Source: Bacteroidetes bacterium GWF2_41_31 (lineage in GTDB: Bacteria; Bacteroidota; Bacteroidia; Bacteroidales; F082). From it: a stretch of DNA of 64,000 bases. A program made the position numbers and the translations under genes. The stretch is taken from contig MEOL01000050.1 in NCBI GenBank assembly GCA_001769215.1, positions 62,001 to 126,000 on the forward strand, given 5' to 3'. The notes below the pieces were generated by a model. That model worked only from the letters and a program-made list of their open reading frames with translations. It searched no databases and was not told the DNA's origin. Below are positions 1-8,397 of the stretch, piece after piece (within the stretch, counting starts at the first letter, position 1; every line of letters starts with the position of its first letter).

Positions 1-3000
1 ATGGTCAATCCCATCGGGAGATCCAGTTTAAAGCGCATTTTGCCGTTAAATGAAACCGGATACTGAAAACTGGCTTCCGCCAGATATTTTTCAACGTATT
101 GAGGAAAGTCAACTGTGCTGATACTTCCAGTATGTCCCAACGATTGCCACAATTCTTCGGCTACATGTGGCGCATAAGGTTCAATCAACAAGGCCAGAGG
201 CTCCAGAATTTCACGTTTGTGACAGTTCAACTCCATGAGTTCATTAACGCAGATCATAAAAGCGCTCACCCCTGTATTAAACGAAAAACGTTCTATGTCC
301 TCATGAATCTTTTTAATGGTTTTGTGCAACACCTTTAGTTCTTCTTTTGTAGCATTTTCATTGGTAACAATCAATTGATCGTTGTTATCAAAATACAATC
401 TCCAAAGTCTTTTCAAAAACCTGAAAACGCCTTCAATACCATTGGTATCCCAGGGCTTGTCCTGCTCAAGAGGCCCCAGGAACATTTCATATAAACGCAG
501 TGTATCGGCACCATATTTTTCGATGAGCGCATCCGGGTTTTGGACATTGTGTTTTGATTTGGACATTTTCTCCACCTCCCATCCACAGATGTATTTTCCT
601 TCTTCCAGAATAAACTCAGCATTTTTGTATTCTTCACGCCAGGCTTTAAATCCTTTGGTATTCAGCACATCATTTTCCACCAGATCGATATCTACATGCA
701 GGCGTTGTGTGTCGTAATCTTTGCGTAAGTTATGCGAAACAAATTTGTTGGTGCCCGGTATCCTATATACAAAACTTGACCTCCCCTGGATTTTCCCCTG
801 GTTTATCAGCTTTTTAAATGGTTCGGCTTCGCAAGCCATACCAAGATCATACAAGAATTTGTTCCAGAAACGGGAGTAAATTAAATGGCCGGCTGCATGT
901 TCATCGCCACCCACATACAAGTCTACATTGCGCCAGTATTGGTTGGCTTCCGCAGAAAAATATTCTTCCTTATTTTGTGGATCCATGTACCGCAGATAAT
1001 AACCACTCGAACCTGCAAAACCAGGCATGGTATTGGTTTCCAGCGGATAGCCTTCCTTTGTTTTCCAGTCTGTCAGGGCAGCCAGTGGTGGATCACCCTG
1101 TTCAGTGGGTAAATAGCTCTCTACCTGAGGTAGTTTGAGCGGTAATCCACTTTCATCCAAAGTATAAGGCATTCCATCTTTATAATATATTGGGAACGGT
1201 TCACCCCAATATCGTTGACGGCTGAAAATGGCATCGTGCAAACGGAAATTGATAGTTCCATAGCCAATGCCCATCTCCTGTATTTTGTTGATGGTCGTTA
1301 TGATAGCTTCTTTCACTTTCATACCAGTAATGAAGCCTGAATTTACCATCACCCCTTCTTTACTGTCGATGGAATCGTCCCAGGTAGCGGGATCAGTAGG
1401 CTCTTCACCCTCCTTCACCACCACCTGGATGATGGGTAAATCAAAATGACGTGCAAAGGCAAAATCGCGGGAATCATGACCTGGAACCGCCATAATAGCA
1501 CCTGTACCATATCCGGACAGCACGTAATCAGCAATCCAGATGGGAAGTTTTCCACCCGTAAGTGGGTTTACGCCATAGGCACCGGTAAATTCTCCGGAGA
1601 TATTTTTTACTTCGGTCATACGTTCCCGTTCCGAGCGATTTTTGGCCCAGGAAACATATGCCTCAACCTTTTCTCTTCTGCTGGCGGAAGTAATCTGAGA
1701 AACAAGTTCATGTTCAGGAGCAAGCACCATGAAAGTGGCACCAAAAAGGGTATCTGGACGGGTGGTGAAGACTGTGATTTTTTGTGTTTGTTGATTCGGT
1801 TTATTTACCCCACCTATATCCTCCCCGAGGGGGAGGACTTTGGTTGATTCGTTTAAATTTTTATCAGTGATCTGCTCCCTCCCCTCCGGGGAGTCCCAGA
1901 TGGCTATCGGCAGGGGTGGGGTAAATGAATCTCCTTTATCAGTAGTCTTTACTTCTGCTTCATTTACCCCACCTAAATCCTCCCCAAAGGGGAGGACTTT
2001 TGTTGATTCATTTAAATTATAATCGATAATCTGCTCCCTCCCCTTTGGGGAGGGGTGGGGTGGGGTAATCAGTTCATCTCCTTTATACCTTTCTTCTGTG
2101 GTTTTTGTCCCTTCTTTTACCCCACCTAAATCCTCCCCAAAGAGGAGGACTTTTAAATCCTCTACAATCTTGTTGTCTAAGTATGTTTTAATGGTCTTTA
2201 TCACTTCCTCCAAATGATCATTAACATCACTATTTTTAAAACGAATTATTGAATACCCATTTTCTTCCAGGGTTTCTGTTCTTAGTTTATCTGCTTTAGC
2301 CTGATAATCATGAATATCACCATCAAGTTCAATAATTGTTTTTTTGCTTAAACAAACAAAATCGACAATGTAAGCTTCTATGGCATGTTGTCTTCTTATT
2401 CGATATCCGATTCGATCTTTTCGTACATTTTCCCACAATAACGCTTCTGCATCAGTGGGGTTTTTCCTTAATTCCCTTACGTAATCCTTATTTGCAAACC
2501 AGGCACCTTTATCTGTTCCATAATAACCGGGAGTATTTTCCGGATCGTTTTCATTATTACTATCTTCTGTATTCCCTGTCCCTTCTATTACCCCACCTAA
2601 ATCCTCCCCAAAGGGGAGGACTTTGGGTGATTCATCTCCATCCCACACCTCAAAATCCACACTCGCCCCTTCGCTCCTTCCAATCCAGTTGCGCTGCATT
2701 TCTTTGATGGGTTCTGACCAATCCACTGTTTCCAGTCCGTCAAGCAAACGTTGTGCATAAGCTGTGATGCGCAACGACCACTGCATCATGAGTTTTTTCT
2801 CAACGGGATGTCCACCTCGCTCCGAAAGGCCTTCCTTGACTTCGTCATTGGCCAAAACAGTACCCAATTCAGGACACCAGTTCACCATGGTTTCTGAAAG
2901 GTAAGCCAGGCGATAATGCATCAGGATTTGCTGCTGTTCCTTTTCAGAGGCATTGTTCCAAAACTCTGCAGTAAATATTTCTTCACATGTGTTGGTTGCT

Positions 3001-3518
3001 TCCAGTCCGGCATTTCCATTGATTTCGAAATGTGTTATTAAGGCACTGATATCTTCGGCTTTGTCTGTTTTTTTATTGTACCACGAATGAAATAAACGGA
3101 TAAAGGTCCACTGTGTCCATCTGTAGTATTCCGGGTCAGAAGTGCGTACTTCACGGTCCCAATCGAAGGAAAAACCGATTTTATCCAGTTGCTCGCGGTA
3201 GCGAAGAATGTTTTTTTCTGTTGTAATTTCAGGATGGGTGCCGGTTTGAATAGCATATTGTTCAGCAGGAAGTCCATAGGCATCGTAACCCATGGGATGC
3301 AACACATTAAAACCCTGATGGCGTTTAAAACGGGAGTAAATATCTGAGGCAATATATCCCAATGGGTGTCCAACATGTAAACCCGCTCCCGAAGGATAGG
3401 GAAACATATCGAGAACATAGAATTTAGGTTTGTCGTGATTGATGTCAGCCTTAAAAGTTTTATGCTCACTCCAGTATTTCTGCCATTTCTTTTCAATGCG
3501 GTCAAAATCGTATCCCAT
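1..3518 (-). CDS. leuS: Leucyl-tRNA synthetase with an in-frame DUF559 endonuclease insert (3' end outside window)
   Basis: Class I synthetase that charges tRNA-Leu in the cytoplasm. Translation on the minus strand from ATG at 3518 is open to the window edge (about 1172 codons). HVGH lies at residues 48-51, the tRNA-editing motif TTRPDT starts at residue 585, and KMSKS lies at 984-988. The editing-site stretch [17 protein letters not shown] is also intact. A normal bacterial LeuRS has about 900 residues; the excess is one insert at residues about 292-578, between the CP1 strands DFEV and KITVF. That insert holds a Vsr-like DUF559 nuclease domain (about 349-450) and repeat-coded linkers. No stop or frameshift is seen across it, so I infer a functional enzyme. 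The start gives the usual N-terminus MGYDF followed by EKKWQKYW. It lies 27 bases downstream of the dipeptidase gene and may be cotranscribed with it. Confidence 0.97.
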   Translation of the reverse strand, partial: MGYDFDRIEKKWQKYWSEHKTFKADINHDKPKFYVLDMFPYPSGAGLHVGHPLGYIASDIYSRFKRHQGFNVLHPMGYDAYGLPAEQYAIQTGTHPEITTEKNILRYREQLDKIGFSFDWDREVRTSDPEYYRWTQWTFIRLFHSWYNKKTDKAEDISALITHFEINGNAGLEATNTCEEIFTAEFWNNASEKEQQQILMHYRLAYLSETMVNWCPELGTVLANDEVKEGLSERGGHPVEKKLMMQWSLRITAYAQRLLDGLETVDWSEPIKEMQRNWIGRSEGASVDFEVWDGDESPKVLPFGEDLGGVIEGTGNTEDSNNENDPENTPGYYGTDKGAWFANKDYVRELRKNPTDAEALLWENVRKDRIGYRIRRQHAIEAYIVDFVCLSKKTIIELDGDIHDYQAKADKLRTETLEENGYSIIRFKNSDVNDHLEEVIKTIKTYLDNKIVEDLKVLLFGEDLGGVKEGTKTTEERYKGDELITPPHPSPKGREQIIDYNLNESTKVLPFGEDLGGVNEAEVKTTDKGDSFTPPLPIAIWDSPEGREQITDKNLNESTKVLPLGEDIGGVNKPNQQTQKITVFTTRPDTLFGATFMVLAPEHELVSQITSASRREKVEAYVSWAKNRSERERMTEVKNISGEFTGAYGVNPLTGGKLPIWIADYVLSGYGTGAIMAVPGHDSRDFAFARHFDLPIIQVVVKEGEEPTDPATWDDSIDSKEGVMVNSGFITGMKVKEAIITTINKIQEMGIGYGTINFRLHDAIFSRQRYWGEPFPIYYKDGMPYTLDESGLPLKLPQVESYLPTEQGDPPLAALTDWKTKEGYPLETNTMPGFAGSSGYYLRYMDPQNKEEYFSAEANQYWRNVDLYVGGDEHAAGHLIYSRFWNKFLYDLGMACEAEPFKKLINQGKIQGRSSFVYRIPGTNKFVSHNLRKDYDTQRLHVDIDLVENDVLNTKGFKAWREEYKNAEFILEEGKYICGWEVEKMSKSKHNVQNPDALIEKYGADTLRLYEMFLGPLEQDKPWDTNGIEGVFRFLKRLWRLYFDNNDQLIVTNENATKEELKVLHKTIKKIHEDIERFSFNTGVSAFMICVNELMELNCHKREILEPLALLIEPYAPHVAEELWQSLGHTGSISTVDFPQYVEKYLAEASFQYPVSFNGKMRFKLDLPMGLT
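1806..1841 (-). repeat. Palindromic repeat copy D, coding [12 protein letters not shown]
   Basis: Outer copy on the C-terminal side of the insert, 159 bases from copy C, slightly diverged. Host LeuRS sequence resumes a few codons later at [12 protein letters not shown]. Confidence 0.9.
1872..1922 (+). repeat. Palindromic repeat copy F, inverted and expanded
   Basis: Counterpart of copy E in the second tandem block. The core CTCCCCTCCGGGGAG is followed by about 20 bases resembling a degenerate TCCCGATAGCTATCGGGA palindrome, then GGGGTGGGGT. It is read in frame as [17 protein letters not shown]. Confidence 0.75.
1965..2000 (-). repeat. Palindromic repeat copy C, coding [12 protein letters not shown]
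   Basis: 36-base copy identical to copy A. With copy E it forms the first of two tandem blocks with a 159-base period. Confidence 0.9.
2031..2067 (+). repeat. Palindromic repeat copy E, inverted orientation, read as [12 protein letters not shown]
   Basis: The same core (CTCCCC TTT GGGGAG) with a GGGTGGGGT tail, but lying on the plus strand. It is therefore read from its opposite strand in leuS, giving a proline-rich peptide. No stop arises in this orientation. Confidence 0.85.
2118..2153 (-). repeat. Palindromic repeat copy B, coding [12 protein letters not shown]
   Basis: Copy immediately C-terminal to the nuclease domain, in the same orientation as copy A, with one base changed in the stem (Pro codon to Leu). 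Copies A and B bracket the nuclease domain as direct repeats about 471 bases apart. Confidence 0.9.
2589..2624 (-). repeat. Palindromic repeat copy A, coding [12 protein letters not shown]
   Basis: Outer copy on the N-terminal side of the nuclease insert. The core is a CCTCCCC stem with GGGGAGG across a TTT loop, followed by a TTTAGGTGGGGT tail (minus strand). The 36 bases are identical to copy C. It is translated in the leuS frame. Confidence 0.9.
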
Positions 3519-3545
3519 TACAATATCTGTTTTTTTTATTTTCCA

Positions 3546-4250
3546 TTATTTACTTTCTTCTAACATGTCAAAACTTAAGTCCAACAACTCATACTCTTTC
3601 CAGTTTTGATAATCAAAATGCCACCATTCACTATGATAAACGGTAAATCCGTTATCATGCATCACCTTGATTAGCAAGTCTCTGTTTAACTTCACGTTTT
3701 CCGGAAGGTCAGGGAAATCAGGGGCTGCCGTATCGCTAAAACTATCATAATCAGTGGGCATTTCCAACTCCTTTCCAGTCTTAATATCCATGAGACTAAT
3801 GTCAACTGCGGCACCTCGGTTGTGGCGCGATCCCGAATAAGGTGAGGCTACAAAAGTAGTGTCTTTGAAAACCTCATAAAACCTGACTGTAGCGGCATAA
3901 GGACGATAAGCATCGTAAACAATAAGGCCAATGTCTTTCTCTGCTAAAATTTTTTGAACCCTTTTTAGTGCTTCCGCAACTGGTCTTCTGGCAAAGGCTT
4001 TGGACTCAGTATATATTTTTTGTCCGGTAAAATTATCATCGGTAGCATACCTGATGTCCAACACAATATTTGGAATTTCTTTTTCCAAATTCACCAGTTG
4101 ATTGTCAGTATTTTTGTGAATTGACTCCTGATAGGCTTCTCTGGATCGTATAATGTTTAAGTTCGTCTCATATCGTGTTGATTCCTGTGCTTCAGCTAAA
4201 GCCGAAATAACAAAGACAAGAAAAATAAAAACCCATTTCATAACGACCAA
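3546..4250 (-). CDS. Secreted D-alanyl-D-alanine dipeptidase, VanX/DdpX family (M15D)
   Basis: Zinc dipeptidase expected to cleave D-Ala-D-Ala in the periplasm, for peptidoglycan recycling. The 234 residues begin with a signal peptide (about 1-21). The VanX active-site set is complete: the arginine of YRP at 116, zinc ligands H143 and D150 in SRHNRGAAVD, and E208 and H211 in EWWHFD. The start may be the first ATG or the one three codons downstream; both keep the signal peptide. It sits just upstream of leuS on the same strand. No VanS, VanR, VanH or D-Ala-D-Lac ligase is nearby, so I read it as housekeeping rather than resistance. Confidence 0.88.
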   Translation of the reverse strand: MVVMKWVFIFLVFVISALAEAQESTRYETNLNIIRSREAYQESIHKNTDNQLVNLEKEIPNIVLDIRYATDDNFTGQKIYTESKAFARRPVAEALKRVQKILAEKDIGLIVYDAYRPYAATVRFYEVFKDTTFVASPYSGSRHNRGAAVDISLMDIKTGKELEMPTDYDSFSDTAAPDFPDLPENVKLNRDLLIKVMHDNGFTVYHSEWWHFDYQNWKEYELLDLSFDMLEESK

Positions 4251-4385
4251 ATTAGTTTGCGAAATTACAAAAAGAAGACGCTCCTTTTATGTGGTTCACT
4301 ATAAGCTTTCAAGGATGATAAATGATTGGAAAAAACAGGAATTCATTGGGATGAACAATCACTATTTTTTTTGCCCCTTTATGAT

Positions 4386-5513
4386 TTATCTGTCATTTTG
4401 CCCGTTAAGCAATCTTTCAACATAGTTTCCAATAGCCAGGGAGGCTGTAAGTCCGGGCGATTCCATTCCAATCAGGTTGACAAAACCGGGCAAACCCCTC
4501 ATGCTTTCTTCCCGGATATAAAAATCCCGTGGAGGACCGTCCTTTGTCTGAGTTTTAGGACGAATTCCCGCCATTTCCGAGATCAGGTCCTCTTCTTCCA
4601 AAAAAGGTAAAAACCGACGAGTAGATTCAAAAAAGACTTTTCGTCTAGAAGGAGTCAGGGTATAATCGTATTCGTTTGTATCCAGGTATTGCACATCCGG
4701 CCCAAGCTTAACACCACCTCCCATATCAATAGTAACATGAATTCCCAACGCATCCTTGGAAGGTACGGGATACACCAGACGGTTTAACAGCTTGTGCTTG
4801 GGCGGCTGGATTCTGAAATATTCTCCTTTGCAAAAATGAATGGTTAAATCCTCATCGTTTACCCCAACCATGGAAGCAATATTAAACGATTCGAGTCCGG
4901 CAGCATTAATTACCTTTTTCGAGGTAAACGAAAATGGCTGACCATCAGCATCATTTAGGTCAATCTGATAACCTTCGGTCAGTTTTTCTATTCCGGTGAC
5001 AACCGAGCTGTAAGCAAACTGTACACCATTGTTGATGGAATTGGTTTCTAACCGTTTTAAATACCAATAGGAATCGATCACTCCTGTGGAGGGCGAAAAC
5101 AATGCTTTTACCGCAAAGATGTCCGGTTCCATGGCTTTTATCTCGTCCTGCGTCATCCAATATAAATCGGTAACACCATTGTTCAGGGCCTTTTGTTCAA
5201 CCTGTTCGAGCGCCGGGATTTCCTCTTCGGTGGTGGCCACGATCAGCTTTCCACACCGGTTATATGGCAGTTCGTACTGATCGCAGAAATCATATAAAAG
5301 ATCCCTTCCTTCCACGCAAAGCTTGGCTTTGAGACTGTTTTTTACATAATAAATCCCGGCGTGTATCACCTCGCTGTTTCGGCTGCTGGTCTCCTGACCA
5401 AAAGTAGGATGTTTCTCCACCACAAACACCTGAGAGATGTGTTGTGATAGCTTTTCAGCGATGGCCAGACCAACCACTCCGGCACCAATAATGGTAATTT
5501 CTGCATCGAACAT
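4386..5513 (-). CDS. FAD-dependent L-2-hydroxyglutarate oxidase/dehydrogenase-like protein
   Basis: Member of the DAO fold family of FAD oxidoreductases closest to LhgO/L2HGDH, which oxidise L-2-hydroxyglutarate to 2-oxoglutarate. The N-terminus has the dinucleotide-binding GAGVVGLAIA (10-19) and an acidic end of strand 2 (VVEKHP). The family block SSRNSEVIHAGIYY follows at about 43-57, and the C-terminus holds GIRPKTQ and GMESPGLTASLAIG, which close the FAD site. At 375 residues it has full length. A -7-like element lies about 50 bases upstream. The exact substrate is inferred from family resemblance only. Confidence 0.82.
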   Translation of the reverse strand: MFDAEITIIGAGVVGLAIAEKLSQHISQVFVVEKHPTFGQETSSRNSEVIHAGIYYVKNSLKAKLCVEGRDLLYDFCDQYELPYNRCGKLIVATTEEEIPALEQVEQKALNNGVTDLYWMTQDEIKAMEPDIFAVKALFSPSTGVIDSYWYLKRLETNSINNGVQFAYSSVVTGIEKLTEGYQIDLNDADGQPFSFTSKKVINAAGLESFNIASMVGVNDEDLTIHFCKGEYFRIQPPKHKLLNRLVYPVPSKDALGIHVTIDMGGGVKLGPDVQYLDTNEYDYTLTPSRRKVFFESTRRFLPFLEEEDLISEMAGIRPKTQTKDGPPRDFYIREESMRGLPGFVNLIGMESPGLTASLAIGNYVERLLNGQNDR

Positions 5514-5563
5514 AGATCGATAAATTGAATTTCAGATTATTCTAATACAAATTGAAAGTATTG

Positions 5564-5571
5564 CAAAAGTA
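5564..5571 (-). promoter_or_regulatory. Bacteroidota -7 promoter element for the LhgO-like gene
   Basis: Minus-strand TACTTTTG matches TAnnTTTG, about 50 bases before the ATG. No clear -33 TTG is seen. Confidence 0.4.
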
Positions 5572-5647
5572 GCAAGTTTAAAGGCATTTCATACAGGTGT
5601 TTCAGAGCATGACGATTAATTAATTGTTGATGCAAATCAACCAACTC

Positions 5648-7765
5648 CTATTGCTTTATCAATTTTTGATGCCATACCTGCTGTCCTGATTTCATTTCAA
5701 AAATATAACAGCCCGGTCTCCAGCCTTCGGTCGTGATCGTTTTTGCCTCTTCGGGCAACAGGGTAAAATCGCCGATTTTGGTTCCTGAAATATGATAAAC
5801 CACCACATGACAGGCTTGATGCCCCGTCCACTGTATGGACGCCTGATTTTTTATTGGATTTGGATTGATTCCGAGCTCTTCAGATACATTTTCACTCATT
5901 CCACTTTGCAGCGTAGACCCTTTCAGAATTAATTTTAACGAAATCCCGGAAGTATCGTTTTGTGTCATCAGATAGGCATAGCCATTGTAATCACCATCGA
6001 ACAAAGGATGAAACGACATCACAAATTCCTGCGACGAATGCCCCGGAATAGTTAAAGGTAATGAAGTTTGTAAACTAAACGGATTAATGCTGGAATAACT
6101 TCCCGTAACGACAATGGATTCGGCATTTGGATTAACAATATTTACAGGTTGACTGGTTGTATTTCCGGGTAAATTCTGAAACCCAAAATCAACGGTATCG
6201 TATTCAGGATAAAAATAGGTTGTTTTCCATGAATGTTTTAACGATCTGTAACTACGTAAATTAGCTGTCTGTGTTTGGTGCATTTCAAGCACTTTGGTCC
6301 CATCAGGTTGATATTCGGTCAAACACTTTTCTTGTGCATTTAGCGTCCAGCCTATGACCACATTTCCGTTCTCGAGGGTTTGCATGCTTCCCATAGGGTT
6401 GGTTACTACAACCGGATTATTGTCATCATAACCATTTAAATATGTGGCCATCCATGAATTGGTATCCACCACGTAACTCACCCCGCGACTGTGGGGAGGG
6501 TTGTGATAGTTACCATTATCGAACACGGTAACAATACCTGCCTGATCTTCACGTGCCGTATGCTGATCTGTAAATCCGTCAAGCGGATCGCCAACTATTG
6601 TAAACTGGTTGTGAACACCGCCCAATCGCCAAAGAATTTCGCCTGTATTTTTATTGATTTTTGTTAGTTCATTTAACTTTCGTGAGGAAATCAGCACGTC
6701 TCCATTGTGATCGATGTCAATTGAGTTTACGTGTGCATAAATTACAATTGCATTACAAAAATCGACCTGATTGGGATCACCATCCATAATGTTAAAATGG
6801 TCAAAGGTTCTCCATTGCCACAGGATAACACCGTCTGCATCTTTTTCTTCAATTACATATTGAATCACTGTAGCCTGTGGGTTTCCGCATTCCACATATT
6901 GGCTCATATCAGTTACAAGATATTCATCGTTAATGGTCCAGTAATTTCCATCAGGCATCACAAGCAACTCATGGTTGTTGGTTGCATAACCTGGCGAGGC
7001 TTTATATAATCTGCGAAAACGATAGGCACTATCCAATTCCACAAACGCAGCTTTGGAAGCCTCAAAGTAAGTGATATAACCGTTTTTATTGACTTTAAAA
7101 TCCAGACAGCGTGTTGGTGTTTCCTTGTAAAAATAAGGTATTCCGTTGTTATCGGTTATCAGTTGAAAAAACCGGCCAACTTCGGAAGCCTGAAAATAAT
7201 ATTGATCGGTAGTCGGGAGGGTATTCAGACCTATTTCATAGTAGGGATATCCATCTGGAAGTTCAAATTCGTTTGCAGAACGGACGGTTATATTTTCGAT
7301 TTTGGTTGGAAATCCTCCGGTAAATTCATCTATTTCAATAGGAGGAGTATTTCTTGATTTAATATGAAACGAAAAGGCCAGATCTTCGATGTTGTTGCCA
7401 CTCTGACTTCTTGCTCCTTTCAGATTTACACCAATGACATCACCATTATCAAATGGCTGATCAGGTAAAAAGATCAAGCTGTGGTTATCTTCTTTTAGCC
7501 GTATTTTTCCGGATAAAACTTCATTTTTGTTGTTTGTAACGGTCAGTTTAAGATTATTGAGAACATTTGAAAACGGTTCCTGATGTTTGATAATCAGGTT
7601 TGTATACGGATTTATTTCCGTGGCATCCGGAAAAGGAAACAGGTAGTAATAGTTTTTGTTGTAATGATAAGGATTCTGTGAAAACAGGTTAATTGATACA
7701 AATAAACTGAACAGAAATGGGAAATAAAACACAACGCGTTGATATCTTGGGTATTTACTCATCAT
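5648..7765 (-). CDS. Secreted arylsulfotransferase-like protein with type IX sorting domain
   Basis: About 705 residues. A hydrophobic signal segment (YFPFLFSLFVSINLFS) is followed by an Ig-like region and then an arylsulfotransferase (ASST) beta-propeller pattern, with ILWQWRTFDHFN, HVNSIDIDHNGDVLISSR, TGEILWRLGG and DQHTAREDQ. These match ASST-family proteins that move sulfate between phenolic compounds. The last 80 residues (NPNPIKNQASIQW to WHQKLIKQ) are a type A T9SS sorting domain, so the protein should reach the surface. The longest frame starts at 7795, but a -7 element ends at 7797, so the MM pair at 7765/7762 is the better start. The true acceptor or substrate is unknown, and many ASST-like proteins are uncharacterised. 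Confidence 0.75.
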   Translation of the reverse strand: MMSKYPRYQRVVFYFPFLFSLFVSINLFSQNPYHYNKNYYYLFPFPDATEINPYTNLIIKHQEPFSNVLNNLKLTVTNNKNEVLSGKIRLKEDNHSLIFLPDQPFDNGDVIGVNLKGARSQSGNNIEDLAFSFHIKSRNTPPIEIDEFTGGFPTKIENITVRSANEFELPDGYPYYEIGLNTLPTTDQYYFQASEVGRFFQLITDNNGIPYFYKETPTRCLDFKVNKNGYITYFEASKAAFVELDSAYRFRRLYKASPGYATNNHELLVMPDGNYWTINDEYLVTDMSQYVECGNPQATVIQYVIEEKDADGVILWQWRTFDHFNIMDGDPNQVDFCNAIVIYAHVNSIDIDHNGDVLISSRKLNELTKINKNTGEILWRLGGVHNQFTIVGDPLDGFTDQHTAREDQAGIVTVFDNGNYHNPPHSRGVSYVVDTNSWMATYLNGYDDNNPVVVTNPMGSMQTLENGNVVIGWTLNAQEKCLTEYQPDGTKVLEMHQTQTANLRSYRSLKHSWKTTYFYPEYDTVDFGFQNLPGNTTSQPVNIVNPNAESIVVTGSYSSINPFSLQTSLPLTIPGHSSQEFVMSFHPLFDGDYNGYAYLMTQNDTSGISLKLILKGSTLQSGMSENVSEELGINPNPIKNQASIQWTGHQACHVVVYHISGTKIGDFTLLPEEAKTITTEGWRPGCYIFEMKSGQQVWHQKLIKQ

Positions 7766-7796
7766 GGAAATTTTGTGACTCTCTCTTCTGACCATG

Positions 7797-7804
7797 CAAA
7801 ATTA
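7797..7804 (-). promoter_or_regulatory. -7 promoter element for the arylsulfotransferase-like gene
   Basis: Minus-strand TAATTTTG matches TAnnTTTG. It overlaps the region just before the longest possible ORF start, which argues for translation from 7765 or 7762. Confidence 0.45.
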
Positions 7805-7939
7805 ATAATCGTTGCAAGACAAGTGAATATTCTTCAATATGTTCAACCTGTTGGATTAATTGCTTGATTAGATTTAGGTATTTCTACAAAACTGAGGATT
7901 TAGCAACATGATTTTATCAAACTCATTTTAATATTTTCC

Positions 7940-8392
7940 TTAACCCCTTATTTTGTCCAACAAATCGTTCAACTGGCAGGCTTCCTCCTCTGAAATGGTT
8001 TTAAGTAACTCATCCTGCTGCGATTCGCAATGATCCATCTTGGCCAATAAATCCAATCCATTCTGGGTAATAACAACATCCTTTAGTCGTCTGTCAGTAG
8101 TACTTTCGGTCCGTTGAACCAACTTGCGCAGCACGAGTCGATCTACCAGGCGGCTGACATCAGAACTCTGGTCGAGCATGCGTTCTTTTAAAAAACCAAT
8201 ACTTGATGGCTGGCTTTTAAAACCTCTGAGCACCCTTAGGATATTATACTGTTGAATACTGAGTCCATGTTTCTTTACCACCTGAAGAAAACCGTGACTC
8301 AACTGATTGGTGGTATAGGTCAGGTTAATGATTGCTTTGTGAAATTCATTGCGAAACTTACCCTTAATTTCATCTTCAATCTTCATATTCAA
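7940..8392 (-). CDS. MarR family transcriptional regulator
   Basis: A 150-residue winged-helix regulator. The helix-turn-helix and wing lie at about 45-110: GLSIQQYNILRVLRG, then SSDVSRLVDRLVLRKLVQR, then the wing TDRRLKDVVIT with the conserved D-R pair. It follows the methyltransferase gene by five bases on the same strand, so the two are surely cotranscribed. YceI and CDGSH genes lie just upstream in the same direction, and a palindrome over the yceI promoter is a plausible binding site. The ligand is unknown. A second ATG two codons in is an equally possible start. Confidence 0.9.
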   Translation of the reverse strand: MNMKIEDEIKGKFRNEFHKAIINLTYTTNQLSHGFLQVVKKHGLSIQQYNILRVLRGFKSQPSSIGFLKERMLDQSSDVSRLVDRLVLRKLVQRTESTTDRRLKDVVITQNGLDLLAKMDHCESQQDELLKTISEEEACQLNDLLDKIRG

Positions 8393-8397
8393 AATTA

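Larger units (their letters stand above)
1803..2642 (-). mobile_element. Translated endonuclease element inserted in leuS (Vsr-like DUF559 domain plus repeats)
   Basis: Region of about 280 codons read in the leuS frame. It runs: repeat copy A, an acidic linker rich in N, E and D, the nuclease domain (2474-2169), repeat B, then two tandem repeat-bearing blocks ending at copy D. The domain has the DUF559 hallmarks: [13 protein letters not shown], an RRQH motif, YIVDFVC, IIELDGD followed by H, and GYSIIRFKN. These are the residues expected for a PD-(D/E)XK fold related to Vsr. There is no in-frame ATG in the insert, so it is probably made only as part of LeuRS. No intein splice-junction residues (N-terminal Cys or Ser block, C-terminal HN) are seen at its ends. 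Borders are approximate because the loop it interrupts is variable in the family. Mobility is inferred from the nuclease and repeats. Confidence 0.85.

Noticed and set aside
1806-2624. Repeats in leuS read as a CRISPR array
   Set aside because: Copies are in both orientations, spacing is irregular, they lie in a coding frame, and no cas genes are near.
1803-2642. Insert in leuS read as an intein
   Set aside because: No N-terminal splice block with Cys or Ser, and no C-terminal HN followed by a nucleophile at the junctions. The nuclease is DUF559, not LAGLIDADG or HNH with a Hint fold.
1803-2642. leuS as a pseudogene disrupted by a mobile element
   Set aside because: The frame is open through the insert and the downstream editing and KMSKS motifs are conserved, so disruption is not supported.
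1267-2707. Plus-strand open frames across the leuS insert
   Set aside because: They arise because the palindromic repeats are open on both strands; they show no domain and lie opposite leuS.
3038-3505. 155-residue minus-strand frame inside the leuS 5' end
   Set aside because: It is an out-of-frame shadow of leuS, which has clear class I synthetase motifs in the other frame.
3546-4250. VanX-type gene as a vancomycin resistance determinant
   Set aside because: No vanS, vanR, vanH or ligase genes are nearby. DdpX-like dipeptidases are common housekeeping enzymes.
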